Positions 37,229 through 46,614 of a DNA stretch of 64,000 nt are shown piece by piece. The stretch is taken from assembly GCF_003430825.1 (NCBI RefSeq), contig NZ_CP024047.1, forward strand, positions 1,488,001 through 1,552,000, written 5' to 3'. The stretch is from Natrarchaeobaculum sulfurireducens. Its GTDB lineage: Archaea; Halobacteriota; Halobacteria; Halobacteriales; Natrialbaceae. The translations under genes were made by a program, and so were the position numbers. Each line of letters starts with the position of its first letter. Positions within the stretch are counted from its first letter, which is position 1. The notes below the pieces were generated by a model. That model was given only the letters and a program-made list of their open reading frames with translations, had not been told where the DNA came from and did not search any database.

Positions 37229-37333
37229 ACACGACCGATAGTCGACGCCGGGAAAGTGAGTTTGGAAAGCGGCCAGGCCGATGGGCTTTCGACGGACGAC
37301 CGTTCGAGCGTCGGCGCTTCCAGTGTCTTGTCG

Positions 37334-38077
37334 TTACTGATACATCCGCAGTGGCTTGGCTTGGCTGCTCTCGTCCTGTCCAACCTGTTGCATCTGCTGG
37401 GCGAGACGTTCGCGCTGGTCGCGGATCTCTTCGGCCCGCTCGAGGAGGTCCTGGACGTCGACCTCGAGGTCCGTGAGCGGGGCGATTGCGTCGTCGATCA
37501 GGACGCTGGCTGCCTCGGGGTCGGGAAACTGCGGGTCACACTGGATGACTAGCCCGATGCTGTCGTGGCCGGCCTGCGCCGCACGGTTGAGCAGCGCGCC
37601 GGTCGGTCCGGTAACGAGCCCGTCTTCGGGCGGGAGCGGGACGTCGTGGGTTGTGAGGATTTCACCCGCCTCGCCGGTCGCGATCCCGTAGAGTTCCGGG
37701 CGGCTCTCGTCGCGCTCCGTCGGAAGCCCGCTCAGGTAGATGGGCGTCGCGTTCTGGTCGACGATCCAGCTCGTGAGACAGGCCGCGACGGTCTCGACAG
37801 CGTTGGCGGCGACCGGCGTATCACACTGGAGCGCGAGCAGGTCGTGTGCTTCGCTGACGTAGAGTCGAACTGGCGGTCGGACGGTCCGGTCGTCGCCCCG
37901 ATAGACGCCGACCATCGGGAGTCCCTCACAGTGGACGCTCGCGTAGTAGCGCATCTCGAGGTGCTCGATGAGGTGGTCCGTCGCGATCTTTCCGACGAGT
38001 CCGACGCCCGGAAATCCCTCGATCAGCCACGGTGACTCGAGCGTTATCTCGGGTCCGTGAAGACGGAGTTCGGCCAT
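37334..38077 (-). CDS. PAC2-family protein (proteasome-assembly-chaperone-like)
   Basis: A 247-residue PAC2/DUF75-type protein: the N-terminal LIEGFPGVGLVGKIATDHLIE is diagnostic, followed by an alpha/beta nucleoside-phosphorylase-like core and a C-terminal coiled coil (VDVQDLLERAEEIRDQRERLAQQMQQV). Eukaryotic relatives chaperone proteasome assembly; archaeal ones may do so or bind ligands. It is divergent from the RNA methyltransferase gene. Confidence 0.85.
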   Translation of the reverse strand: MAELRLHGPEITLESPWLIEGFPGVGLVGKIATDHLIEHLEMRYYASVHCEGLPMVGVYRGDDRTVRPPVRLYVSEAHDLLALQCDTPVAANAVETVAACLTSWIVDQNATPIYLSGLPTERDESRPELYGIATGEAGEILTTHDVPLPPEDGLVTGPTGALLNRAAQAGHDSIGLVIQCDPQFPDPEAASVLIDDAIAPLTDLEVDVQDLLERAEEIRDQRERLAQQMQQVGQDESSQAKPLRMYQ

Positions 38078-38249
38078 GAGTGAGTTTGGCGCGGCGATCG
38101 TATAAACACGGTGGCAGTGAATTCGTGGTCAGCGCAGCGGCCCCTTCGTCCGCGACCCTGCTGTGGCGGTGGTCCAAGCTGAACTCGTGACGTGCCCCGC
38201 GGCTGGCGCTTCGAAACCCACAAACGCGGGGCGTGCGAAGCCGCCTGCA

Positions 38250-39161
38250 ATGGAGCCACTCGGGCGGTATCGACCGATCATCGACGACTTCGAGGCGTTT
38301 CTCGAGGCCTGCAGGAGACCGCTCGGCAACGCTGTGCGGATCAACACCATCGCGGCCTCGGTCGAGCGGACGCTCGAGGTGCTCGACAGCGAGGGCGTCG
38401 CTTACGAGCAGGCCGACTGGAACCCGCGTGTCCTGCGTCTCGAGACCGACTCGCCGGGATCGACGTGGACGTCCTTTCACGGCATGACTCACGGCCAGGA
38501 GGAGGTGTCGGCGGTGCCGCCGGTCGTACTCGATCCCCAACCGGGCGAGCGCGTCTGGGACGCCTGTGCCGCACCGGGCGGAAAGGCGACCCAGCTCGCG
38601 GCGCTGATGGACGACCGCGGCACCGTCGTCGCGAACGACAGCAACCTCGGACGCATCTCGGCGCTGCGGTTCAACGCCGAACGCCTCGGCGCGACGAGTC
38701 TCGCCGTGACCAACGCGGACGCCCGAAACTACTCGATGAAACCGTTCTCGTTCGACGCCTTCGATCGAGCCCTCGTCGACGCCCCCTGTTCCTGTGAGGG
38801 AACGATTCGGAAGAACCCCGACGCACTCGACGATTGGTCCGAAGGGTACGTCGACAGCGTCTCGGGCATTCAAAAGGGGATCCTCCGTCGAGCGATTCAG
38901 ACCACCCGCGAGGGCGGCCATATCGTCTACTCGACGTGTACGTTCGCCCCCGAGGAGAACGAGGCCGTCGTCCAGCATGCACTCGACGAAGAGAACTGTC
39001 GCGTCGTCGAGTTCGACGTCGGCCTCGAGCACTCGCCTGGTCTCACCGAGTGGGACGACCGGCGGTTCGACGACTCACTCGAGCAGGCGATCCGGATCTA
39101 CCCACATCAGAACGACACCGGCGGCTTCTTCGTCGCGAAACTGGAGGTGACCGCCGAATGA
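38250..39161 (+). CDS. RNA cytosine-C5 methyltransferase (NOL1/NOP2/Sun family)
   Basis: This 303-residue SAM-dependent enzyme has a short N-terminal domain, the SAM site ERVWDACAAPGGKATQLA, ADARNYS, the motif IV VDAPCSCEGTIRKNPD with catalytic Cys, and motif VI YSTCTFAPEENEAVV with the second Cys. It makes m5C in tRNA or rRNA. The next gene overlaps by 4 bases (ATGA) and encodes a PUA-like partner, so the RNA-recognition part seems to be a separate protein. Confidence 0.9.
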   Translation: MEPLGRYRPIIDDFEAFLEACRRPLGNAVRINTIAASVERTLEVLDSEGVAYEQADWNPRVLRLETDSPGSTWTSFHGMTHGQEEVSAVPPVVLDPQPGERVWDACAAPGGKATQLAALMDDRGTVVANDSNLGRISALRFNAERLGATSLAVTNADARNYSMKPFSFDAFDRALVDAPCSCEGTIRKNPDALDDWSEGYVDSVSGIQKGILRRAIQTTREGGHIVYSTCTFAPEENEAVVQHALDEENCRVVEFDVGLEHSPGLTEWDDRRFDDSLEQAIRIYPHQNDTGGFFVAKLEVTAE

Positions 39162-39739
39162 GCGACAACGACGGACAGCGATTCGACCGACTCCCCGAGA
39201 CGAACGCGGAGCGATCCGTCGAAGGTCGAGCCAGCCGTGCGGAGGTGATCGACTACTTCGAGGACCGCTTTGGCATCCCATCGGAGACGTTCGCGGACTA
39301 CACGTTCTGGGAGAAAGGCGCCGGCAAGATCTGGATCTACGCGGGCGAGGCACCGACGCCGATCGAGATCGAAGCGATCGGGATGACCTGTCTCCGCACA
39401 CGACAGGAACACTGGAAGCCGACGACGGATTTCGTTCAGCGCTTTGGCCACCACGCCACCGACTGCGTGATCGAACTCGAGCGCGAGCACGCACGAGCGT
39501 TCGCGGCGGGTGAAGACCAGGCGCTCGAGTGGTGGGACGGCGACTGGGGATATCTCATCGCCGCCCACGAGGTTGGGGTCGGGCCGGAGGGCCGAGCAGT
39601 GCGAGACGGCGAGAACGCGGAGCGAAGCCCGCAAGAGGAAGGCGTCGAGCGAGGGCAACTCGAGGCGCTCGGAGTCGGCCTCTACGTCCACGGCGAACTG
39701 CGTTCGATGGTGCCGAAGGGACGACAGCGCGACCTTTGA
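39158..39739 (+). CDS. PUA-like partner of the RNA methyltransferase
   Basis: This 193-residue protein overlaps the methyltransferase by four bases. It has an alpha/beta fold (VIDYFEDRFGIPSETF, YTFWEKGAGKIWIYAG) and a PUA-like C-terminal part (GLRTRQEHWKPTTDF-like and YVHGELRSMVPKGR), resembling C-terminal domains of RsmF-type enzymes. Likely role: RNA binding for m5C modification (inferred from coupling). A dispersed repeat begins at its stop codon. Confidence 0.7.
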   Translation: MSDNDGQRFDRLPETNAERSVEGRASRAEVIDYFEDRFGIPSETFADYTFWEKGAGKIWIYAGEAPTPIEIEAIGMTCLRTRQEHWKPTTDFVQRFGHHATDCVIELEREHARAFAAGEDQALEWWDGDWGYLIAAHEVGVGPEGRAVRDGENAERSPQEEGVERGQLEALGVGLYVHGELRSMVPKGRQRDL

Positions 39740-39827
39740 GACGGACTGCCGTGACAGGGTTCTAACGCAACCGCCGTCCGGGTCGCGGTTGAGGCGGTAC
39801 CGACGTCCAGTAGATCGTATGAGGCTG
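39737..39827 (+). repeat. Dispersed repeat, copy A (about 90 bases, starts at a stop codon)
   Basis: Copy A begins at the TGA of the PUA-like gene and aligns over about 90 bases with copy B at 51028-51117, at roughly three quarters identity by eye. Shared pieces: tgagacggactgc, cgcaaccgYcgtccgggt, cggtaccgacgt and Ycag. The centre is a hairpin (CGCAACC with GGTYGCG). It recalls REP-like elements behind coding sequences. Confidence 0.7.
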
Positions 39828-39947
39828 CAAATCGGTGCTCCGGTCAGCAGGTGATCGGCTGGCTACGTCGACGAACGCTCGGCTCGACACCGACACGCAC
39901 TGCCGGTTCTTCACGTTTCTGGTGGGGGTGACGGCTCCTAATCGCGA

Positions 39948-40139
39948 TCAGTCGGAATGTTCGGCCGACGTCCGGGCACCGTCGTCTGCTACTGGTTCGA
40001 ATTCATCCGATCCGCACTGACACCCTTGCGGACGTCCGATAGGGAGAATCGTTCCGTCTGCGGTCTTTCTCGAAGCGAAAACCGACCCACACGACACACA
40101 CGAGGCGATCAATTTTCTCTCCCTCTTTCCAGAACTCAT
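39948..40139 (-). CDS. Small zinc-ribbon protein, 63 residues
   Basis: A 63-residue protein starting MSSGKRERKLIASCVSCGSVF, then GRPQGCQCGSDEF: two Cys pairs (CVSC and CQC) spaced about 25 residues, as in single zinc ribbons. ATG 40139 is preferred over a start nine codons earlier. Composition is haloarchaeal. It stands alone between two plus-strand genes. Function unknown. Confidence 0.7.
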   Translation of the reverse strand: MSSGKRERKLIASCVSCGSVFASRKTADGTILPIGRPQGCQCGSDEFEPVADDGARTSAEHSD

Positions 40140-40338
40140 CGGGAGGGGTAGTTCACTGAAGAACATAAAGCGCGTTACAGCTTTTCGAGAATATCAGCTA
40201 GTTCGGTCGATGTTCGCGCCGGATAACCGAAGACGAACAGTGGTGTAAAAACAGTTGGACTCGCTCGTGCCTGTCCGGTCGGTCGTCCGAACCACCGCTT
40301 TCTGAAGGTACAAGAGGGCGCTGAGACAAGAGCCACCC

Positions 40339-41739
40339 GTGTCTCCCGTCGCCGAGCCGTCGCTCAGTGCCCGCGTTCTCGTGGTCTGGCGGCGGGTGTT
40401 CGACCTCTCCTGGCCGGTGATGGCCGAACAGGTGTTGCGGACACTGATGCGGACGACGGACCTGATCGTTGCAGGTTTCTTCTCGCCCGCTGCCGTCGCT
40501 GCGGTTGGGCTTGCGGACATCTACGGTCGGCTTCCACTGTGGCTCGGTCTCGGCGTCGGCGACGGCGCAATCGCCCTCTCGAGTCAGGACACCGGCAGCG
40601 GCGACGTCGCGAACCGAAACGAAGCCGTCTCGAGCGCGCTCTTGCTCGGTATCCTGGCCGGTATCCCGTTCGCGCTGTTCGGCCTCGTCGGGAGTTTCTG
40701 GGCGATCGAGGTCCTCGGTGCTGAAGCGGAGACGGTCCGACTCGGTGGGCTCTACCTGGCGATTATCCTCCTGACGGCACCGGCGTATCACGTCACGATG
40801 ATTGCCGCTCGCTCGATCCAGGGGACGGGCGATACGCGCACTCCGATGTACATCAACGCAGTGGCGAACGCCATCAACATCGGGCTGACGGTCTCGCTGG
40901 CGTTCGGCCTCGGGCCGGTTCCAGAACTGTCGATCGTCGGCATCGCCGTCGCGACCGCTATCGGTGACACCCTCGCTGCCGTGACGTTTCTCGTCGTCAT
41001 CCACAGCCCGAGAAGCGAACTCTCGTTGGTCCGTCCGACCCGGTTCGTGATCGTCAAACAGCTGATCGTCATCAGCGCGCCGCGAGTCGCCGAAGGTGTC
41101 ACCGAACTGATCGCCGAGTTCCCGTTCAACGCCATCTTGCTCGCGTTCGGCACCGAGGTCAACGCAGCCTACCACATCGGCCGCCGGGTGTATCAACAAC
41201 TATCTTCGCCTCTCTCGAGGGGATACGGCACCGCTGCGAACATCATCTCCGGCCAGGCTCTCGGCCGCGGACAGCCCGGCGAGGCCTACTTCGACGGCCT
41301 CGCGGCCGCCGCGATGGCCACCCTCACGGTCGGCAGCCTCGGCGTCGGTATCTTCCTTGCCGCCGAGTGGGTCGTCATGCTGTTCACCCGCGACCCGGAG
41401 ACGATCGAGTACGCTGTCGGCTTCGCTCGCGCCTACGCCATCGCGACGGTCCTCATCGCGCTGTACGTCGTCCTCGCGGGGGCCTTACGCGGCGGCAGCG
41501 AGACGCGCCCGCCGTTCGTCGCCAAGGTAAGTGGTGCCGTCGTCTTCTTACTCGGTATCACCTACGTCTTCGGCGTCTCACTCGAGTACGGCGTCGTCGC
41601 CGCCTACGTCGCTATCGTCGCCGACTTCGCCTGGCGCAACGTCGTCGTCGGTGCGGTCTACCTGCAGAAGGGCTGGCTCGAGCGCGGGATGGCGATGATG
41701 CACGAGCGGGGCAGCCAGCTCGGAGACGGTGAGGACTGA
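40339..41739 (+). CDS. MATE-family multidrug/metabolite exporter
   Basis: A 466-residue, 12-helix transporter in two homologous halves: LSWPVMAEQVLRTLMRTTD (helix 1), GDGAIALSSQDTG, and ARSIQGTGDTRTPMYINAVANAINIGL in the N half; SGQALGRGQPGEA and AGALRGGSETRPPF in the C half. MATE proteins export cationic compounds using Na+ or H+ gradients. The start is a GTG. It is convergent with bax1. Confidence 0.9.
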   Translation: MSPVAEPSLSARVLVVWRRVFDLSWPVMAEQVLRTLMRTTDLIVAGFFSPAAVAAVGLADIYGRLPLWLGLGVGDGAIALSSQDTGSGDVANRNEAVSSALLLGILAGIPFALFGLVGSFWAIEVLGAEAETVRLGGLYLAIILLTAPAYHVTMIAARSIQGTGDTRTPMYINAVANAINIGLTVSLAFGLGPVPELSIVGIAVATAIGDTLAAVTFLVVIHSPRSELSLVRPTRFVIVKQLIVISAPRVAEGVTELIAEFPFNAILLAFGTEVNAAYHIGRRVYQQLSSPLSRGYGTAANIISGQALGRGQPGEAYFDGLAAAAMATLTVGSLGVGIFLAAEWVVMLFTRDPETIEYAVGFARAYAIATVLIALYVVLAGALRGGSETRPPFVAKVSGAVVFLLGITYVFGVSLEYGVVAAYVAIVADFAWRNVVVGAVYLQKGWLERGMAMMHERGSQLGDGED

Positions 41740-41762
41740 CGGCCGACCGCCCGCCTGTGACG

Positions 41763-43355
41763 TTAGTCCCGTTCGACGACCGTCCCGCCGGTCAGTCCCT
41801 CCCACTCGACGCGATAGCCCAGTTCCGCGAGAATCGCACTCGAGTCGTCGATCCCGTACGTCTCGAACGTCTCCTCGGCGTCCGAGAGGGAGGTTCCGGC
41901 CTCGAGGTCGTCGTCGAGTGAGTCGAGCACCGACGGGCGAATCAGTGTCCGTCCCACGCGCTCGTGATCGGGGAAGGTCTTGTCGGTGAGGGCCTCCGGG
42001 CTCACGCCGTGGCGATCCGCGAGGGCCTCGAGCGAAATCACGTCCTCGTCGGGACGGAGCCCGTCGGGCAGCGAGGCGGCGGCGTCGGCGACCAACTGAC
42101 GTTCGTACTCCCGGAGGACGCCCGCGACGTCTTTGAGCCGAACCGACCCCGAGTAGGGGATCGCCCGGTGGTCGCGGGCGGCGATCTCCTCGCCGACGCC
42201 GAGTGAGTCGTCGACGGCAACCAGCATGTCGACGTCCTCGAGATCGGCCAACTGGGCGAGTTTCTTCTCGACGTACTCGGGCGTCCAGAAGCCCATGATC
42301 TCGAAGTAGACTCGAAACACACGGTCGCGCGCCCTGTCACCTGCTCCGGGGTCGCCGTCAGCGCCGGGGACCCCGTGGTCGTAGACGAACGCGAAGTCGG
42401 GGATCATCACCCGCGTCCCCGTCGCCAGCGGTTCGGGTTCGCGAACGAGCGTCCACTCGAGGTCCAGGTTCTCGAACCGAGCGGCGAAGTCGGCCTCGAC
42501 GCCACTGTCGAACTCGACGTCCGCGACGGGGGCGGCGTCGGGAACCGAAACCGGGTCCTCGTGAGAGAGCGTGAGCGTTCGCTCGGTGCCTCGGTCGTCG
42601 ATCGTCGCCTCGAGGTACCAGGCATCCGCCGTCGCGACCGTCCGCAGGAGGCGGGCGAATCTGGTGCCGTATCGTCGACTCGAGCGAAAGAGGTGTGTTG
42701 GGCCGGTGACGACGACCTCGCGCTCGCTGGCAAGCGAGGTACGACCGTCGTCGTCCGCGTCGTCCCCCGGTCGACGAATCTCGTACATCAGTCGCAGGCG
42801 TTTGACCGCCGAAACGAGCGCTTTCGGGTCGCTCGAGCGGACCCGTACCTCGGTCGCGTCGAACAGCGCCGTCTGGGCGAGCGAGAGGTTGTACTGGGCG
42901 AGTAAGTCATCGGGGCCCCAGCGCGAGTCGACCGCCGTGAGGACCTGCCGCTCCGCTAAGTCGGCGTACAGCGCCCGCTCGAGGTCGTCCGCGGAGACCG
43001 AGAGCGACTCGCCTGCGCGGACGTACGCCATCGCCCGCTCGCCTTCGTCGACGACGCCGACTGCTTCGCCAGCCTCGAAGACGGCCCGGCGCGCACGTTC
43101 AGGGTCGAGCGCGGCGTCGGTCTCGAACGTGGCATCGCGCTCGAGCAGCGCAGCGAACCCCCGGACGAGCTTGAAGTGATCGGCCTCGGCCTCGAGTTCC
43201 GCCAGGGCGTCCTCGAGGTCGCCCCGTTGTTCGCCGACGTGGCCCTGGTAAGTGCCGATGACTCTGGCGGCCAGCGGGCGGTGCTCACGGGTGGTGAACT
43301 GCGGGTGATACCCGCCGCCAGCCCGCGAAACGCGACACAGGTCCTTCGTCAGCAT
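41763..43355 (-). CDS. bax1: Bax1 nuclease (DUF790), partner of XPB helicase
   Basis: This 530-residue protein matches DUF790/Bax1: MLTKDLCRVSR at the N-terminus, QYNLSLAQTALFDATEV, and the C-terminal nuclease part with PDFAFVYDHG and FEIMGFWTPEYVEKKLAQL, a PD-(D/E)xK-like fold. Crenarchaeal Bax1 binds XPB and cuts DNA bubbles as an XPG-like step of nucleotide excision repair. In many archaea bax1 adjoins xpb; here a transducer gene on the opposite strand lies between them. Confidence 0.9.
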   Translation of the reverse strand: MLTKDLCRVSRAGGGYHPQFTTREHRPLAARVIGTYQGHVGEQRGDLEDALAELEAEADHFKLVRGFAALLERDATFETDAALDPERARRAVFEAGEAVGVVDEGERAMAYVRAGESLSVSADDLERALYADLAERQVLTAVDSRWGPDDLLAQYNLSLAQTALFDATEVRVRSSDPKALVSAVKRLRLMYEIRRPGDDADDDGRTSLASEREVVVTGPTHLFRSSRRYGTRFARLLRTVATADAWYLEATIDDRGTERTLTLSHEDPVSVPDAAPVADVEFDSGVEADFAARFENLDLEWTLVREPEPLATGTRVMIPDFAFVYDHGVPGADGDPGAGDRARDRVFRVYFEIMGFWTPEYVEKKLAQLADLEDVDMLVAVDDSLGVGEEIAARDHRAIPYSGSVRLKDVAGVLREYERQLVADAAASLPDGLRPDEDVISLEALADRHGVSPEALTDKTFPDHERVGRTLIRPSVLDSLDDDLEAGTSLSDAEETFETYGIDDSSAILAELGYRVEWEGLTGGTVVERD

Positions 43356-43556
43356 CTAGCCTCTCGTGTGCGTGACGACACCAAAAGTAATCCGGACGCC
43401 ACCACGGCTCGGTTCGACGCCGGGGCCGTCTTCCGGTTCGAGTTATGGCCGAGCGACCGAGATGTGTCGCCATCTCCGACAACGACGTCTCCGTTCGGAC
43501 CTCGGTTCGTGCGGTCGACGTGGACGGTCCCTGAGTCAGCCATCCCGTTCGATACT

Positions 43557-43575
43557 AAATTGTGACTGACAATTT
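43557..43575. promoter_or_regulatory. Perfect 7-base inverted repeat between bax1 and the transducer gene
   Basis: aaattgt-gactg-acaattt lies in the 304-base divergent gap between bax1 (start 43355, minus) and the MCP-type gene (43660, plus). It is AT-rich in a GC-rich setting and about 85 bases before the transducer ATG. It could bind a dimeric regulator of either gene. The rest of the gap (43356-43659) shows TATA-like gttatctt near 43630 and no gene. Confidence 0.5.
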
Positions 43576-43659
43576 CCGATAGTATTTACAGCCGTCTGTG
43601 ACCGCGACAGTCGCATATCTGCCCAAAGTGTTATCTTTGGCTGGTAAAATCAATTGGCC

Positions 43660-44889
43660 ATGGGATCGGGCGACGCCGCGAACGAACTAAACCAGCTCGT
43701 CGAGCAGACCGAGCGGTTTCGCGAACAGATCGAAGAGACGACCGAGGCGAGTCGGACGCAGGCGGAGTACATCTCGACTCTCTCCAAGGAAGTCAACGAC
43801 GTCAGTGCGACGATGGAGGAGATCGCCTCGAGTGCGACGGAGATCGTCGACCTGGTCGAAGACGCATCGGAGACGGCGGCGTTGGGACAGGAGGCGGGTC
43901 GAACTGCCAGCGAACAGACACAGGAAACCGTCGACGAAGTTGCCGATCTCGTCGACGCCATCGAACGGGTAAGCGAACAGATGGCGGAGATCGGAACGGT
44001 GACCGAACTGATCGCCGACATCGCCGATCAGACGAACCTGCTCGCGCTCAACGCCAATATCGAGGCCGCACACGCGGGCGATGAGGGTGCTGGATTCGCC
44101 GTCGTCGCGAACGAGGTGAAATCGCTCGCCGAGGAAACCGGTGAAAACGCCGACGAAATCAGATCGCTGATCGAGTCGCTCGCCGAGGAAACCGAGACGG
44201 GCGTCGAAGCCGCCGAACGAACGCACGACTCCGTCCTCGAGACGGCTGAGAACATCGAAACGACGCTCGAGGCTATCGACGAGGCCGTCTCGAGGGTCGA
44301 AGAAGTCGTAGACGGGGCAAGCGAAATCGCCGACGCGAACGACGTGCAGGCGGGCTCGATCGAGGAGTTCGCAGCCCGGATCGATGACCTCGGTGCGGAG
44401 TCCGACGAGATCCGCGAGACCATGTCCGATGCGGCCACGCTCGTGGACAAACACAGCGCGGTGGTCGAACACGCAAGCGGCTTCTTACACGGGTTTCCCG
44501 GTCTTGGCTACCGAACGCTGAACGAGGACGGCTGGCCAGTGGTGTTCGCGACGGACGGGATCGAAGAGCTCGCCGGATACACCGCCAAACAGCTCGTCGA
44601 CGGGGAGGTCGTCCTCGGTGAAGACGTTATCCACGAGGACGATCAGGGACCCGTCTGGGACGCGATCCAGGCGATCACCGAACGGGGTGGAACCGACTAC
44701 GACATCAAATACCGAATCGTCACGCGACACGGAGAGGTCAAACGCGTCAGAGAGCGCGGTCGCGCGATTTACGACGCCCAGGGCGAACTCGAGGCGTTCG
44801 AGGGGTACATCTGGGACACCGACGAGTCGGGAGCGCAGGTCCTGTTCAGTGACGAGGAGATGACGGCAACGCCAGGCGCTGACGATTGA
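43660..44889 (+). CDS. Soluble methyl-accepting transducer with C-terminal PAS domain
   Basis: This 409-residue protein has no transmembrane helix. Residues about 5-275 form an MCP signalling domain: a long coiled coil with the conserved hairpin tip IADQTNLLALNANIEAAHAG and AVVANEVKSLAEETGENADEI, which contacts CheA/CheW. Residues about 285-400 form a PAS domain (FPGLGYRTLNEDGWPVVFATDGIEELAGYTAKQL, GGTDYDIKYRIVTRHGEVKRVRERGRAIYD). The order, signalling domain first and sensor last, is the reverse of most transducers. It lies between bax1 and xpb but on the opposite strand. The signal sensed is unknown. Confidence 0.88.
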   Translation: MGSGDAANELNQLVEQTERFREQIEETTEASRTQAEYISTLSKEVNDVSATMEEIASSATEIVDLVEDASETAALGQEAGRTASEQTQETVDEVADLVDAIERVSEQMAEIGTVTELIADIADQTNLLALNANIEAAHAGDEGAGFAVVANEVKSLAEETGENADEIRSLIESLAEETETGVEAAERTHDSVLETAENIETTLEAIDEAVSRVEEVVDGASEIADANDVQAGSIEEFAARIDDLGAESDEIRETMSDAATLVDKHSAVVEHASGFLHGFPGLGYRTLNEDGWPVVFATDGIEELAGYTAKQLVDGEVVLGEDVIHEDDQGPVWDAIQAITERGGTDYDIKYRIVTRHGEVKRVRERGRAIYDAQGELEAFEGYIWDTDESGAQVLFSDEEMTATPGADD

Positions 44890-45027
44890 GACGGATCGGG
44901 AGCAGCGGAAACGGCACTCGCCCGGCCGGTATTGGACCCATGCTGTCTGCTCGATCGATGGAACTCGGCGACGGTGATACCGCCGCCGAGCGTCGCCTCG
45001 AGATCGATCCCGGTACTGAAGGGACCG

Positions 45028-46485
45028 TTATCGATTCCGGCGACGATCTGCAACCCGTTCTTCGCTCGTGTCGGCAGCGACGACCTCATAGAGAATCGCT
45101 CGGGTCGCGTCCGCGGTCGGCCGGAGGATGCGTCCGAGTCGCTGGACGAACTCGCGTTCGCTGGCGCTACCAGAGAGCACGACCGCGACCGAGGCGTCAG
45201 GGACGTCGACGCCTTCGTCGAGCACGTTCGACGTCGCGATCCGGGTGTAGGTCCCCTCGCGAAACCGGTCTAAGATCTCGCGTCGCTCCGCGGCCCCCGT
45301 CTGGTGTGTTATCGTCGGGATCAGAAACCGCTCGCTGACGTCGTACGCGAGGTCGTTATGGGCCGTAAAGACGATCGTGCGCTCGCCGCGGTGGGCCTCG
45401 AGAATTCCCTCGAGCGCCTCGATTTTGGCCGTACTTCCATAGACGATCGTGCGAGCGCGCTGGCGTGCGAGGAGTGCTTCGCGGGCTCTGGGGTCGCTGC
45501 CGGAACGTTTGACGAGTTCCTGGTAATCCGATCCGCTTCGCATCTGGATGTTCGATCGGGCGAGGTAGTCCGCGAAGACACCCTGATGGCGGTCGTACGC
45601 CTCGCGCTCGTCGGGGGTGAGAGACACCTCGAGTCGTTTGACGTCGTACGGTGCGAGGTGATCGCCAGCCAATTCGTCGGCGCTGATTCGGTGGACGACC
45701 GGCCCCACCAGTCCCTCGATTACCTCGTGGGCCCCGTCGGGACGTTCGAACGTCGCCGTCAGCCCGAGTCGGGCAGGCGCGGCGAGCAGGCGTCCGATCT
45801 CGCGGTAGCCCTCGCCGCCGAGGTGATGAACCTCGTCGAAGACGACGAGGCCAAACCGGTCGCCGACCGTGTCGGCTTTGAGATACGCCGAATCGTACGT
45901 CGACACCGTGATCGACTCGAGTCGCTGTTCCCCGCCGCCAAACCGGCCGATCTCGCGGTCGAACTCCGTCTCGAGTTCGCGGTGCCACTGCTCGAGCAGG
46001 TCGATGGTCGGCACGATGACGAGCGTCGACACGCCGAGGTCCTCGATCGCTTTCAGCGCGACGACGGTCTTGCCGCTGCCGGTCGGCAACTCGAGAACGC
46101 CCGCGGGCGCACGATCGACGCCACACTCCGGCGTGGACACCGACGCGTTGGCCCACCGATCAGCCTCGAGCCACGCCGAGAGCGCCGCCTCCTGGTAGGA
46201 CCGAAGTTCGTACGTCGACTCGAGCCCGTGGAGTCGGTCGCAGTCGAGTACCCGATCCTCGAGTGAGGCCGGATCGACGTCCGTGGCCTCGAGCAGCGCA
46301 CGCCGGAGCGTGGCGTAGCGAGACGCCGGAACACGTCGGCCCGCCGTCCGGTGGTCGGCCGCGAGTTCGGGCACTCGCTCGCGGACTGCGTCGGCGGCCG
46401 CCACCTCGAGCCCGTCGATTCGGACCGTCCCGTCCTCATACCGGAGCTCGATCGACGCGCAGCCGGGATCCGAAGACCGTGTCAC
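45028..46485 (-). CDS. XPB/Rad25 DNA helicase
   Basis: This 485-residue SF2 helicase has an N-terminal damage-recognition-like domain, Walker A LPTGSGKTVVALKA, DEVH box FDEVHHLGG, GLTATFERPDG (where crenarchaeal XPB has a RED motif; here the three are R-P-D), a thumb-like insertion around DRHQGVFADYLA, and motif VI QRLGRILRP. XPB opens damaged DNA and acts with Bax1. The GTG at 46485 is a likely start; a TTG at 46512 is an alternative. Confidence 0.88.
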   Translation of the reverse strand: MTRSSDPGCASIELRYEDGTVRIDGLEVAAADAVRERVPELAADHRTAGRRVPASRYATLRRALLEATDVDPASLEDRVLDCDRLHGLESTYELRSYQEAALSAWLEADRWANASVSTPECGVDRAPAGVLELPTGSGKTVVALKAIEDLGVSTLVIVPTIDLLEQWHRELETEFDREIGRFGGGEQRLESITVSTYDSAYLKADTVGDRFGLVVFDEVHHLGGEGYREIGRLLAAPARLGLTATFERPDGAHEVIEGLVGPVVHRISADELAGDHLAPYDVKRLEVSLTPDEREAYDRHQGVFADYLARSNIQMRSGSDYQELVKRSGSDPRAREALLARQRARTIVYGSTAKIEALEGILEAHRGERTIVFTAHNDLAYDVSERFLIPTITHQTGAAERREILDRFREGTYTRIATSNVLDEGVDVPDASVAVVLSGSASEREFVQRLGRILRPTADATRAILYEVVAADTSEERVADRRRNR

Positions 46486-46614
46486 GATCCGTGATCGGTA
46501 ACGGACATGCAAAAACGGTTGGGTCGGCGGGACAGACCGGAGCGTCGAGTCCGATTTCGATCGGAAGTGGATTCTCGTCAGCGGCGGGTTCTCGAGTCGC
46601 GAGTCGACCGACCG

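Noticed and set aside
43349..43543. Minus-strand 64-residue frame (MADSGTVHVDRTNR...) overlapping the start of bax1
   Set aside because: Low third-position GC for this genome and no recognisable pattern; likely promoter sequence.
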